A stretch of DNA of 64,000 nt, from assembly GCA_963573385.1 (NCBI GenBank), contig CAUYLG010076671.1:27365-91364 (forward strand), given 5' to 3'. Numbering within the stretch: position 1 is the first letter of the stretch; every line of letters starts with the position of its first letter. Both the position numbers and the translations under genes were made by a program. The stretch is from Cacajao melanocephalus. Lineage: Eukaryota > Chordata > Mammalia > Primates > Pitheciidae. A model generated the notes under the pieces. That model worked only from the letters and a program-made list of their open reading frames with translations. It was not told the origin of the DNA and made no database searches. Positions 43,413 to 56,862 of this stretch are shown piece after piece.

Positions 43413-44086
43413 TTTTTGCTGACCGGTCATGTCCCTGGTCAGTGGTCCTTAGCCTCAGATTTTCTACTGTAACATACCCCAACGTAACACTCCCAGGGAA
43501 CTGCACTCCCCCATAGGCACACCTAGTCATCGTCAGGCTCCAGTAGATGGCACAAGCTTGATCTGCATATTCTCCCTGCAGCTGGACATGCAGGGTCCTC
43601 CCTGATAAGCAGGGGAAACACTTGACTTACTTTTTATGTGAGTAAACCCTATTTTATTGCATTTTATTCTCTTAACTTTCTAAACACAATGCCAACTTTC
43701 CTTGACCATTTTAACATATATGAACTAAGAACATAAAAAAAAACGGCATGATGTGTGGGATCTACTTCAAAATAATGACATTGGAGAAAGAGGAAAACAG
43801 GACTGGTCACAGGTTGGTAGTTGTCAAAGCTAGGTGCTGGGCACAGGTACATGACAAAATACATGTCAAATAGTACATATATTTGGTACATGGCTGCCTA
43901 TGGTACATGTCAAAATAAAAAGTTCTTTCTTTAATGGACATAAAATTGTTTTCCAAGTGTGCCAGTGAATGCTGAACCGGAATAGACCAGTGCCATCTGT
44001 GATTTTTTACATCAGTTGTTAGGGAGGGCCTAGTTAGAGAGGATACTAAAGAGACAGACATCATCCAGAATAGAAGAAACCTGTTT

Positions 44087-44391
44087 GTTTGTTTTTTTTT
44101 TTTTTGAAGACAGAGCCTCGCTCTGTAGCCCAGGCAGGAGCGCAAGTAGCATGATCTTGGCTCACTGCAACCTCTGCCTCCCAGTCCCAGTTCAAGCAAT
44201 TCTCCTGCCTCAGCCTCCCAGGTAGCTGGGATTACAGGAACACACCACCATGCCCAGCTAATTTTGGATTTTTAGTAGAGATGAGGTTTCACCATGTTGG
44301 CCAGGCTGGTCTTGAACTCCTGACCTTGTGATTCGCCCGCCTTGGCCTCCCAAAGTGCTGGGATTACAGACGTGAGTCACCGCACCTGGCC
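44087..44391 (-). mobile_element. Alu
   Basis: T-tract, AAGACAGAGCCTCGCTCTGT, ending CACCGCACCTGGCC. It is followed at once by a second T-tract of about 20 bases. Confidence 0.95.
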
Positions 44392-44659
44392 TTTTTTTTT
44401 TTTTTTTTTTTAAAGTTCCCACTACTGAATTTTAATAACTTCCAAATAACACACACCAGAATAGGGAAAGCTCCATGTGTTGGGAAAGAGAGCTCTGGGA
44501 AAACTACTTCACAGCATTTAAAGACAGCAACCCCATGGAGAGCCAAGGGCCCAGTAGCCACAACCCCTGAAGCCTTTTAGTCTACTGACTGGCTTAATTC
44601 ACTCTCATTAAGAAACCAATTAACGAGTTCCCAATCACTGAACTCCACGACATAAAACG

Positions 44660-44676
44660 ATGGGGTGGGGTGGGGG
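44660..44676 (+). other. Candidate G-quadruplex
   Basis: GGGGTGGGGTGGGGGGG supplies four G-runs with one-base loops on the plus strand, the template strand of ARHGEF3. Confidence 0.6.
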
Positions 44677-45459
44677 GGTCAACTCTAATCTATTTTAGAA
44701 ACACACAGAAAAATAGGGGTCCTTCAAGATCAGCCTGTCCATGGACAGGAGTCCTCTGTGTTCCTGTTGTATATATTTTAACTTGTGAGCATGTTTTGTT
44801 TTCCTGTGAATGCCTTTCAAATTCGTATTTTTGTCTTAATTGCTACAATAACATAATCTACTCACGAGGCTAAAACCTCCTATCTTTGCTACATCCTCAC
44901 TCCCCTTCTGGCTCTTACGGATCAAACAAATGTAAAGCTCATTACTCTACAATTGCCTTGACTTTACCACCCCTCTCCTCAGTGCCAAAGGGTGGTTCAT
45001 ATCATTTTACAGTTTGTGCCCCAGATTCTCACCCTTCAAGACTTCTAGGCTACTACAGATATTCTTGTCTTTTAATTTCCTCTGATGCCTCCTATCGCCA
45101 AGGCCTTCCCCACTCTTTCAAGATTTCTGTTTGTTTGCCCACTGGACAATTCTTTAACTCCTCCTTCTGCCTCTTCCCGACTATAAGCTTTACTTCAATA
45201 TGGCCCCAATCCACCCATCATAGGGGCACCTGATAGCTTGCTTTGTATCATTTCTTTCAATGAATTCCTACAGATTTTTCCTCTTGTGTTAATGTTTTTC
45301 TAACAAAATGGTTGAGAATCAGCCATATTATTTTTATAGATCTATCTATTTTAGTCTGACTCTCATATTCGCTAATCTTGTGGTCTTAAGCGAGTTTCTC
45401 AGTTTCTTCAGCTGAAAAATGGGGAAATAACCTCGTAATACAGCAGGCAGTGAGAATTC

Positions 45460-45700
45460 TATGGGTAGGAGCTATGCTTTATGGGGAATTTACAATCTGT
45501 GTAGGTGCTGGGTGAAGAGCTTTATATGGATTTGCTCTTGGCATCTTCAGAACATCTTATGAGAAAGCTAATATCATTATCCCCACTTTATAGGTGAGCA
45601 AGCCAGGGTTCAAGGAGCACAAATACATAAGATCATGTATCTCGGGGAGTGGCAAAATGTGGACCATGTACTGGACTACACCCCTCTGCTTCATTATTCT
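45460..45700 (-). repeat. MIR SINE
   Basis: ATCATTATCCCCACTTTATA followed by GGTGAGCAAGCCAGGGTTCA marks an antisense MIR. Confidence 0.62.
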
Positions 45701-45884
45701 GCCCAGCGACAGACAGATAATGACAATGAGTACCTAGCACAGTAATTTGTGAATAGCAAGATAATTAAGAGAGCCTAGAATAGGGCTCACAAATTGTTAT
45801 GCTTTTGCTAAAGATTATTCCCCCTGCCACCTTTGCCTCTAAGAACAGGTGAGCTTATCTATTCACTTAATATACGCAAACTAT

Positions 45885-46438
45885 TTTTCAAAGAATTGAT
45901 TTTGAAATAATGTTAGATTTACAGAAGAGCTGCAAAATTAGTAGTGTTCCCATACATCATTTACTCCATTTCCTCTAAGGTTAACATTTTATATAACCAC
46001 AGTACATTTATCAAAACTAAGAAAGTAACACTGGGGCAATACCATTAACCATACTATTAAGAGTTACTGGGATTCCACCAGTTTCTGTTTTTCCACTAGC
46101 GTCCTTTTTCTGTTCCAGGATCTAATCTAGAATCCAAAGTTACATTTCTGTCCAATCTGTGATATAGTTCCTCTATCTTGTTGTCTTTCATGATCTTATA
46201 GCAAAATACTAGAGCTCTCTAATTGACACCTGCTAAGAGTACTGGTTGGTTATTTTATAGAATGCCTCCCACTTTAGATTAATCTTATGTTCACTTATTA
46301 ATCTTAGGTTCAGGTTATGCATTTTTGGCAAGAATACTACATAAAGATGTGCCCTTCCTGTTGTACCATATAGGTGGTATACCATGTTGCTAAGTCTTAT
46401 TACTGGTGATGTTAACTTTGACTACCTGGTTAAGGTGG
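45885..46438 (-). mobile_element. Old L1 (L1M) 3' region, first segment
   Basis: Read in reverse it matches the 3'UTR of mammalian-wide L1s, including sequence complementary to AGATTTACAGAAGAGCTGCA and ATTTATCAAAACTAAGAAAG. It continues after the LTR insertion at 47189. Confidence 0.8.
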
Positions 46439-47188
46439 TCTTATGGATTGAATTATGCCCCCACTGAAAGATAAGTATACCTGTGAATGTGATGTTATTT
46501 GAAAATAAGATCTTTGCAGATAAAATCAAGTTAAGAAGAGTCATACTAGTTTAGAGTAGGCCCTAAATCTAATCACTGGTGTCCTTATAAGAAGAGGGAA
46601 ATTTAGAGACACACATGGAGAAGATGGCCATGTGACAATGGAGAGGTAGAGAATGGAGCGGTGTATCTACAAGCCAAAGAACACGAAGGATTGCCAGTAA
46701 AAACCAGGAACTTGGAAGAAGCAAGGATTCCTCTGCAGGCTTTAGAGGGAGGATGGCTCTGCTCACATTTTCTTTTTTTCTTTCTTTTTTTTTAAGACAG
46801 AGTCTTGTTCTGTTGCCCGGGCTGGAGGGCAGTGGTACGATCTCGGCTCACCGCAACCTCCACCTCTGGGTTCAAGAGATTCTCCTGCCTCAGCCTCCTG
46901 AGTAGCTGGAACTACAGGCATGCACCACCATGCCTGTCTACTTTTTGTATTTTTAGTAGAGACAGGGTTTTGCCATGTTGGCCAGACTGGTCTTGAACTC
47001 CTGACCTCAGGTGATTTGCCCGCCTCGGCCTCCTAAAGTGCTGGAATTACAGGCATGAGCCACTGTGCCCGGCCTCTGCTGACATTTCCATTTCAGACTT
47101 TTAGCTTCCAGAATAAGACAATAAACTTTCGTTTTTAAGCCCCCTAGCTAGTGCTACTTTGTTATAGCAGTCATAAGAAATTAATACA
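46439..47188 (+). mobile_element. MaLR/MLT1-like LTR, interrupted by an Alu
   Basis: It starts near TTATGGATTGAATTATG and ends AAATTAATACA. Blocks such as GACTGGTGTCCTTATAAGAAG-like sequence (about 46575-46595) and TGCTACTTTGTTATAGCAG are typical of this old LTR group. A degenerate 5-bp target duplication flanks it (GGTGG at 46434 and GGTGT at 47189). The Alu at 46772-47074 splits it, and it in turn splits an L1M element. Confidence 0.82.
46772..47074 (-). mobile_element. Alu inside an LTR
   Basis: T-rich start, AAGACAGAGTCTTGTTCTGT, ending CTGTGCCCGGCC. TCTGCTCACATTT and TCTGCTGACATTT flank it. Confidence 0.95.
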
Positions 47189-47300
47189 GGTGTGTCTGCT
47201 GGATTTCTCCACTGTAAAGTTAGTATTATTCTCTTTGTAACTAACACATATTCTGGAGGACTTTGTGACTTGGTGAATCCTTCTTAGTCCAATTTAGGGA
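47189..47300 (-). mobile_element. Old L1 (L1M) 3' region, second segment
   Basis: TCTGCTGGATTTCTCCACTG directly continues the L1M sequence broken at 46438, so the LTR landed inside a pre-existing L1M. Confidence 0.75.
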
Positions 47301-49819
47301 ATGTTTACTCAGTATCTGCAAAGTGGCCTTAACTGAAGTATACAGATGTCACTGTTGCAGGGAATGTCTCCCATCTGAATAGGGAGAATCAGAAGGTTGA
47401 TCCAGAAACAGTCAAGAGAATCAGCGTCAGGTGGAGCTGGCAAGGAAGGAGCAGGTGAGGTGGCTGGAAGGCAGGGCATGGCGCAGTGGACAATACAGGA
47501 ACACAGGACACACATGCAGCACTGAGGAGGCCTTCACAGAGCTGCTTGAGCAAAGGAGGAGTAAGACTGTGGGTATAGGAAGGGGAGCTGCCTTGGAGCT
47601 TGCAGGTGACTCTTCATCTTATTTTTTGGAAATAGAAAAAGATAATAATAATAAAATACTTGTTCCTAGTTCTAAAATTTCCACTGAAATATTTTTTCTG
47701 TTCTTTTTTTCCCTAGCACAGAGCTAACTAACTGGGTGTCATTTGCTTCCAGAGACGAAAGACAAATAATGAGGCCTAAATCCCAACGGAAACCTGGCTT
47801 CATTGATTAGGCCAAATGTGTTTCAGAATGATTGGTTTTTAACCCCCAAGGTGAGAAAATGTCTTCAAACTCACAACTATAATTTTCCTCTTGTACGCTT
47901 ATCAGTGATTTCAACAAAATGACTGACTATAGGCTTTGTGGACTTTGACAAACCACCAGAAACTGTTCCCAGAGGCATCCCTGCTATCTTTGTCTTGGCT
48001 AATCTCAAACATGGAAGCCACATTCTTTTGTTTGTTTTCTCCAGCTGTGAGTTTGGTTGCCAGTTGCCTCACGTTAGGCATCCAAGGGGGATTTGATTTC
48101 CTCTTTGATAAAATGGCTTAAATCTTTCCTCCATATAAGGTAAGGTGCTATGAGGAAAAGATCCCAATTTCCTTCTTAAAAAAAAAAAAAGCTGAGGTTT
48201 GTTGGTTTGTTGTTTTGTTTTTGTTAATGAGGGAACAGGGACAGCCTGGATAACTCAAGTCCACAAAACACCCTGAGTTAGTTCAGTCTCAAACTCAAGC
48301 TGCAGACAGGCTTTCGGGCTGCTGGATTGAGACTCCAACAGTCACCTACCTGCCTATGGAAGTGCTAAAGAGCAGATGATGAGAGAAGTCACAGGAGAGT
48401 CTGGGCAAACCCACAAATTAAACCATCAACTCTCAGGTGCATAAAACTGAACATATTCATGTTAGAGGGATGACATTTATTCTCTGTATATCAAGCTCTG
48501 TCTGCCTGAGCCAGTCAGTACCAAAGGCAGATTCAGCATCTACGGCTTCTGGGCCAAAGTCTGCCTGTGAGATGGTTGCCTTCAGGGGGAGCCTTGAATA
48601 AAGGAGAGGCATAAGGAGGACAGTTGGCAGTTGGCTGAGCTCACACAATACTGGCAGGAGCCTCTGAAACCATGCTCAGAGGCCCTGCCCAAACCAGCTT
48701 CCTATAAAATGCAAATTCAAAAAACAGGAGTAGAAAGAAATCACACTTTATGACAATTTCTGTGGTCCTCCTAGCTTCATTTCCTCCTGGCCTCCCCTGC
48801 TTCCTTCAAGTCCAACACACAAGCTAGCAAAATACTATAGCTCTCTAATGTTTGTATAAACTGAATGGCAAAATGAAGGAAAGGTGGGGGTAGGGGGCAA
48901 GCGAGATGGATTTCTTCCGGTATACTCAGGAGAACCAATTAGTTTACTACAGACTTGGAGAGGGTGAGTGTTCATGGCATACCTTTCTGTTTCTGAGAGA
49001 AGACTCAAGCAAGTTATTACCTTTATCCTTCTTGGTACCACCAAGTTTTTGCCCCCACATTGAGAAAAGTAACCAGTCCTACTTGCCTACCATGGGGAAA
49101 TTCATTTCTGCCAAGTGAAAGGTTTATGGGCTGAAAAAAAGAACATTGGGAAATAATTCAGTAAAATACAGGACTCTGAGAGGTGAAGCAGGCAGCAGCC
49201 TAGGTTACAAACCTAAGCTCTAAGCAGAGCCAGTGAAATAAAACAAAACCACTGTTTCAGACACTGTATTTTTGGCTAAGGTTTCACTCTGCAATAACTT
49301 TCAAAGTTATTCGTTTTAGTCAACATTATAAGGGTAAGTCAACATTTGTCCTGGCAGCAAGCCCAAATTTGTTATTTTATTAGTCTGCTACTGGTTAAAT
49401 TGGCCCAAGATTAAACACATCTAATAAATAGCCTGAAAATACTGAAGTTTAGCAGAAAACCACATTCAAGTTCTCTTGACACAGGATGTTACTATTACTT
49501 AACCTTGGGCAAAGGGAGAAATGCACACCCACACCCCGGTTAAGTTCCTTTTAGCAAACACCAGCCCCCATTGCCTGAAACTCATCTCGGTCATGCCCAG
49601 ACATGATGCTATAGACCTTCAGAGAAAGAGGAAGCCAAATATTTAGCTCTCTCTGCGGTCCCTGGCTCCACATCTGCCTTCTGAGGCAGAAAGGGCCAGA
49701 TGCTCAGAGCTGGAGCACTTTAGAGTTCAATCTCCTTAAAAATTAGGAGGCTTGCCAGCAGCATCAAGTCTCTGTGGCCCTTACGGGAAGGCCAGCTACG
49801 GGCCCAGAGATGTTTTCTC

Positions 49820-49868
49820 ACATCAGGTTACGCATTTTTGGCAAGAATGCCACAGAAATAACGTGCCT
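49820..49868 (-). mobile_element. Small L1M 3' fragment
   Basis: GTTACGCATTTTTGGCAAGA is nearly the same as the block at 46318-46337 of the L1M at 45885-46438, so this is a short relic of the same family. Confidence 0.55.
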
Positions 49869-50269
49869 ACAATGCAACACCCATCCCCCAGTCTGGAAAA
49901 TGGGGCTGGACATCTCTGGCTGGACGATGCCAACAAGGCACCCAGAGGTAGAAAAGGTCTCCTGGTCACAGCCACGGGGTCCAGAGGAAGGTTTCTGTGG
50001 CTTTGGTGTTCTGGAGCCAGTCATTTCCTACTGACTTCTTGGAAACCTCTGGGTGGAATATATGTTCTGCATTTGTTTATCTCTGTAAAAGGGATTCCTT
50101 GGCTTCCCCTTGAGTGGGGTTGGAGGGGAAGGGGGAAAAAGATGCCACTGGGGAGTTCCATTCCTGCTTCTTTAAGGACATTTTCTGGGCTCTCTCAGAG
50201 CTTAGGAATAAGCTGAATGCCTCTGCAGTAAGTGACTAAGTTCGTATCACTCTGGCCCAAAGAATGCAT

Positions 50270-50500
50270 CGATTCTTTGCAAAGGATCTAAGGATAAAAT
50301 ATGAGCCAACCTGTCTGGTCTGAGTGCAATACCCTATGACCTTGGGCCCAAAATGTAACCTCTATAAGCTTGGTTTCCTCTGCTGTAAAGTGAGGATTAC
50401 TCTCCTACACCACCTCATACAGTTGTTGGGAGGATCACAGGAGACTATGTGTATAATATGCTTGGTAGACACTCACCCGTTAGAAAGTCCTCAGTAATCT
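50270..50500 (+). repeat. MIR SINE
   Basis: TTTCCTCTGCTGTAAAGTGA and the following CAGTTGTTGGGAGGATCACA fit sense MIR. Confidence 0.65.
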
Positions 50501-53024
50501 AAAATAACAGATTATTGCCCTTATTTCTGATGTCCTGGGAGAGGCGTGGTCTCTCTGCCAGCCTGTACCCCTGCCCTCTTCTATTCCCTACAACACTGGA
50601 TTTTGCCTTGATCCTTCCAGGGACAAAGCTAGATTTCCTTGTCACCTGCCAGAATCATACCAGTAACTGCTCTGGCTACTGAGCCTGCTACGAGACCATG
50701 TATTTTGATTCCACATTCCTGCCTTCCCTTTCTTCCTGTGGTTTTATCATATGTTTAGTCAAGCTCTGGCTGGATAGAGCAAAACTGGGGGTGGTTTGGC
50801 AGGATTCAAGGCTATATTGGAAGAGAGGAAAACAGTAAAATCTCAAGATAAAAACCCAAGTCCTTATCTTGGGTCCTTATAGATGGGTCTTGAGGTCTGC
50901 AGTATCCTCCCACCCACTCACTGCCTCTGACACTGCTGAATTATGGGCTAGAAGAGCTAGTCTCCAGTCTTGCCAGATACCAACACTGTCTGGGATTAGG
51001 CAGTGAGAGGAACTCTGGGCATTCAACTCATGTCGGATGTACAAGGTGAAACTTAACAAAAATAATCCGTTACCAAGAAAGGACCACATAGAACTATAGA
51101 GAAGTCCTCTCTCTCTCTCTCATCCATCCGTCATTCTTTGAAGCTCAACATTATCTTAGCTTCTCAGAAAAGGAAAAAGAAGTACAGAGATGAAAAAGGA
51201 TGCACAGATCTTAATCTCAATGTCCCAAAGGAAGGACAGACTGTTCTAGTCAAATCTGGGATGATCAAACACATCTCAGGCAAGCAAAGCTGACAGTCAG
51301 ATCTGTCATCTGACTGAAAACTAGACAGAGGCCAGGGATCCCAATTGGTTACTGAGTAGAACCTACAGGGACATCTAACTAAGGGCACTGGGTCTGCAGA
51401 AGAAAATAGATCCCCTTCTCTTGAGGTCTAGTTGGTTTCTATTTTTGACAAGAACGATTTTGAGCAGACAGGCCTTGCAGAGCTATGACCTCCAGAGAGA
51501 AACACAAAATACATTTTAGGTGCTCCCTGGTAACTCCTGGCTGTCCCTTCTAGCACAAATTATCCCTTCAAATGTTTGGTCCATGTGTGTCCTCAGGAGC
51601 ACATGCCCACACTTAGAACCAGGGAACGCAGCACATGGGTGTTTTAGAACACTCTGCTCCCAGCCGAGAACAGAATACACTGAAATCTGATTATTCAAAA
51701 TTTAAAAAGCTAGTCAAACAACCACATGGGATTGATTAAACTGGAAATAAATTTTTAAAAATTTTAAACTTTTCTGTTTTTGGCTTTTAGCTGACATCTT
51801 ACCACCCACTGAGCAATGGTATGCAGAAAAATAAGATACAAAGCACGCTGTTCAGGAAGCTGTGAGGTAAGTAATCTATAATGGATTCATTTGGCATTTC
51901 TGTTGCCCCCACACACCCCAAATGAGCAAATGAATAGCTTCAAAATGTTATTCTTTGGGAGTGGTGTATGTGTACGTGCATGTGTGCAGAACACAAAACT
52001 GATTTCATTTGTTGAGACATTTTCCATTCTGTAGTGCATTTTAGTGACAAGAATTAAAATACCCAGTAACAAATGGATTTTTCCAAAAGTTCATAACAAA
52101 CACTGGCTCTCAGTGCTGTACATTTGCAACCTTGAAACATAGTGATTACGTGTTATTTTGAACGCCCAGCAATTAATATGCAACCAGATGTATCATTATC
52201 TACAGTTTACTAAAATGCAGAAGTCTGTGAATATAAAAAAAGGATGTAGCATACAACAAAGTAGGTAAGGAGCTCAGAGACTCAGCTCTGCCCCCAGCAT
52301 CACTCTCGGCTACTTACAATTCTAAAGAGATAATGAAGAAAATAGGTGGACAGTGGCAACTGACTTAAAATGAAAGAAGGAAATACAAACCTGTGATCTG
52401 GTTGTTGGGTTTTGTTTAAAAAAAAGTTGGCTAGCCATTGTAGAGTCAGTGGTAAGGGATGTCATTAAAAGTTTCCATAAAAGACAAGGACATTTTGGTG
52501 GCAAAATAAAAATGGTATTTATTCCTGAGGTAAAGGACACGTGCAACAGAGAGCAGCAAAGTTCTCAAGTGTTTTCCAATATGGGCCATCTACAGAAGGG
52601 AGGATTCCTTTGAAGACTGCTGGGAGTCTAACCTGGGAAAATGATTTCCTTGGTAAAAGTTTCCCAAGCACTGCCAGGTTGGGAAGGGCCTGGAGTGGAA
52701 GGCGCTTTCACATGCCAGGCCCTCCTTCCCTCTGCCCCAACATTTAAGAGTCAAGTGAGGGGTGCCCCTGAGTTTGCAAAGCAGGACTGTGCAGAGGGCC
52801 ACTTGACCCTGCAAAGCTTCAATCAATTGTGATTAAATAAATTACACCCTGCCAAGGCACTTGCCTACTCATAGACTCTAGCAATTTTCTAGAAACAGAG
52901 CAGTCGTCCTACACCTGACGCAGGTGGGACTCGTGACTCGGAAGCACTATGTAAACAATGAGGGAAGCCTAGGAGAGGGAAGGGGGAGGCACCAGGAGCC
53001 ATGAAGTCACACACACTCTCATCT

Positions 53025-53165
53025 ATTCCATACATCAACCCCGTTATCCTATTTCATAGAAGAGGAAGCAGGTGTTCAGAGAAGTGAAACAACTTCTTCC
53101 AAGTCATACCCAGTAATTAACTGGCAGTGGTGAAATCTGAATTCAAATCTACCTGCCTTGAAAAC
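53025..53165 (-). repeat. MIR SINE fragment
   Basis: ATAGAAGAGGAAGCAGGTGT followed by an AAGTCATACCCAGTAATTAA core. Confidence 0.58.
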
Positions 53166-53214
53166 TTTCCCTGTCATCCCCACACTGGCTTCCCAGGATA
53201 TACAGCTTCCTCTC

Positions 53215-53450
53215 ATAATAATAACATATTAGCAATATACAGGAGGACTTTGTGCTAGGCTGTGCCAAAGTGCTTTCTGTGCATCATTTCCTTGACTTCT
53301 CTTAAGTTAGTTCTATTAATATACCCATTTCACAGTGTAGGCAACTGAGACTCAGAGGGGTTAAGGGCCTTGCCTGAAGTCACATAGCCTGAATTGAGCC
53401 CAAGGCTACTCACTCACAAGGCCTGGATTCTTAATTAACCACAGCATTGT
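53215..53450 (-). repeat. MIR SINE
   Basis: CCCATTTCACAGTGTAGGCA, ACTGAGACTCAGAGGGGTTA and AAGTCACATAGCCTGAATTG are antisense MIR. Confidence 0.78.
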
Positions 53451-54504
53451 TAGTTTCCTAAACCAGGTGGGAACCCTGAAGCAAACAGGCAGTAGAGGCA
53501 GAAGGGAAGTCACCACTGACACAGGGAGTAGAAGAGGAGAGAACGTTCTTTCAGAATTCAAGCCCTATCATCACTCTGAAATCAGCAGCTCCTCTTGACT
53601 CCTCTCTTGGAATCTTCGCCCAGGTTCAAAGGTGTCCTGCTCATGTGCCCCCAGAAGATGCTGCCCTCTGCTAAGGGCACACTTGAGGACTGGGGGGTGG
53701 CAGGCATCCAGCATCAGGGACCTCATTGGATGACCACTTCTCAATATTCCCCCTCCATAGTCTGCCAAGCTCCCCAATGAAATTGGCTGCTTCTCCCCCT
53801 CCCCCGGTTGACAGTCGCTACCTATATGGTCGTGTTGTTAAAGACTTGGTCAAACCGAAGTAGAAGTTCCTGGAGGACAGAAAGCACGCCTTTTCTTTTT
53901 TAAACCGGGGGAAAATGATATACAGAGCCAGGTCTCAATAAACATTTATGGACAATTAAAGAGCATTAGGGATCATTTTTTAGTTGTCTAGCTCTTTACC
54001 CGCTCGTATCCATCACACTATGGAGTTTCCTTACATTTTCAACAAAGGATCCATTTATAATTAAAGCACCCTACAAATGAATAGGGCATGCAGAGCTCAA
54101 AGCAACCTAATCCACCCTCATCTGCTTGCCTTAGGTCTGTGTCCGTGGCTGGTGTTTGGCTAGGATTCCCAGATGATGCATATCAGGTGGGAGCTGGCCT
54201 CGGGACAACCTGCTCCCTACTGCCCTGGCCAGGATGCCTCTCTCACACACTACCCCATTTCAAAGTGATTCTGGGAACAACCAGAAAGCCACACTGTTTT
54301 TGTTGTTCTACCTGGCAGGAATGAATGTGAAGCTTGCCAGTATGCTTGGAACATATTTTGTTAAAAAAAAAAATGCCCAATGCTAACTCTGATCCCTTTA
54401 TTTCCTACAAAGGAAGGAGCTACCTCCGAGCAGACACCTTGATAGGTATAACCACCAATAGCTTCTACTCAACTGATCTACGTTCCTTATAGATGCTGCT
54501 GCTG

Positions 54505-54720
54505 ATAGTGACCTATTAAGCACTTGCTCGGTGGAAGCCCTTTGCATGCCCATTTCATCTTCACAATTTCCTTGCAAATTCCCATTTTTCAGATAAGGAA
54601 ACTAAGGCTTAGAGGATCAGACAGAAGTCCAAGATCTCTCAGCTCAAAGGTGGCCAAGTAGGGATTTGAACTCAGTTCAGTCTGACTTCCAAATCCAGGT
54701 TTCTAACTGTTACATTCTAG
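54505..54720 (-). repeat. MIR SINE
   Basis: TTTTTCAGATAAGGAAACTA, AGGCTTAGAGGATCAG and GGGATTTGAACTCAGTTCAG are antisense MIR. Confidence 0.78.
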
Positions 54721-56549
54721 GGCTGACCCCAATTAAAGTGTAATCTCGCCCAATCCTTACAACCAGAGTGAAAGGGAAAAGGAACAGGATGGGTTGAATA
54801 ATTTTAGCTGGAACTTTGGAATGTTCTTTGGAGCTCCGAAAAAAAAAAGATTTATGTTCTGAGGACAGAAATCTAGCTTTATTTTTTAAGCTGGCTAACA
54901 TGTAGCACAGATTCATTTCCTATAACACATTAAAGCCAATTTTTATCTACTTAGTCTTAATATCTAAAATTTGGGTCCTATGTTCAATGTTCAAATTTCA
55001 AGTTTAGTTTGCAAGTGACTGTGTCAAACCTGGGAACTTATTGCAGAGTTCTGATCCTAGAAAACTCCTCAGAACATGCCTTGTTCACTGTTTCCAAACT
55101 CTGTATTGCCATTACATTTTTGCCATATGTACATATCACCTGAGCTATTATGTACTTAGTATTTCCTTAATTAGTCGTTTACTTACATAAACTTATTGTA
55201 AAAATAAACTCTATCACTGCTTTAAATGGAAAATCCCTATCACCTCCTATAAACAGACACTAACTTTAAAAAATGAACCCTGAGGCCTACACTTAGTTAC
55301 ACAGAGAAATTAGCAAGTGCGGGGGAGGTGTTAAAGACACACTAATTCCAAATGGAAACTTGACATAATCAGAAGGATCAAAGAGAATTTAAAAGGGAAA
55401 GTGATTATTTTGTGATTTGTCTTTTTAAGACTTGAGCTGTCCCAAGTGGTATGAAACCCACCTTCTGGGAAATAATGATCTAATCCAGTCCTCGCATTCC
55501 AGAAAGACTCTGAAATACCAAGAAGCTGAGGCTACCTTTGCCCTGTCCCCAGCTAGTTAGGAAGCTCTTGTAAGAACCAGCTTAGAAATAAATGTTCCAT
55601 TTAAGAGACTTCCAAAGCAAGCTCCTGTTCCTTGATGTTGGTGCCAGAATCAAGCTTACTCTTCCAGGCCCTTAGAACCTGGGCATAAAGCATTCAGGGA
55701 CTAATAAGAGAATGCAAGGTGTCTTTTCTGATGCTCTCTCCTTCAAAGCTCTCAGATAAGTCACCATCAAACATCTGAGGCAGAAGGAGGTGGAGGTGAC
55801 AATTCATCATGCATCTGTGGCCTACACACAAGAAACCATCAGTTTTCCCTCTTCTAACAGTTTATTTCCTTCTTTACAGTGGTTTCTGACTCGTTCTGCA
55901 AGATCACACCCAGGCGTCCCCAGCACAACCACCAGCATGCCTGAGCAGGGATGAGAAAATGAATCAAGACTGCCAAAACCTAACAGGATACTGATGAGCC
56001 ACTTCTACCGCTCCCCAACCCGTGTGAAGTCAAAAATTAAAAACAGTCTTCCTCAGTGACCTTTAGCTATCTTCTCTGTATTTGCCTGGGGTCGTTCTTG
56101 ACATACCTGTGTCACCTGGGATTATGAAATGTTAGTATGCCAACATAAGATAGCACACTTGACATGGGAGCTTGCCCTGGCCTTGGGTTCAGAAAGCACC
56201 CACAGGGAAGACTTGCCATTTTGCCCCCTTGGCCATCAGGCCCAACTTCATCTCTTTCCACCACTAGCTTGTTCCCTTTTTCCTTCTGTAGCTTCTTCCT
56301 CTAGGAAGACTCCACATTTCCAAATCTGACAGTCTGTGGCAAGTCCTAAACATTTACGTTTCTTTTTTCCTTTTTATGTTTATTTTTTTCAGGGTCCTGA
56401 CACAGGTTTTCAGCTTTATTTAATTCAATCAGGTGCCAACTTCTAATGGTATCTACAGAAGGAGTGCCCTAAGGAAATGCTATATTTCTTACTACTTACC
56501 ACCTCTGCTGCAAACATTAGGTCTGCAGAGTTCAGAAAGACATCAGCCA

Positions 56550-56862
56550 CGAGTCACGGCTCATGCCTGTAATCTCAGCACCTTGGGAGGCTGAGGCAGG
56601 AGGATTACTTGAGCCCAGGAGTTCGAGATCAGTCTAGGCAACATAATGAGACCCCCGACTCTACAAAAATTTTAAAAATTAAAAGAAAATTAGTCAGGTA
56701 TGGTGGCACACGCCTGTAGTCCTAGGTACTCTGGAGGCTGAGGTGGGTGGGTGGATTGCTTGAGTCTGAGAGGTTAAGGCTACAGTGAGCCATGACTGTG
56801 CCACTGCATTCCAGCCTAAACAACAGAACAAGATCCTATTTCTAAAACAGACAAATAAAATA
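56550..56862 (+). mobile_element. Alu (AluJ-like)
   Basis: CACGAGTCACGGCTCATGCC to an AAATAAAATAAA tail. It is diverged. Confidence 0.92.

Noticed and set aside
49752..50216. A 154-codon plus-strand open frame.
   Set aside because: Part of it overlaps an L1M relic (49820-49868), no domain is visible, and a second frame of similar quality overlaps it, which points to chance.
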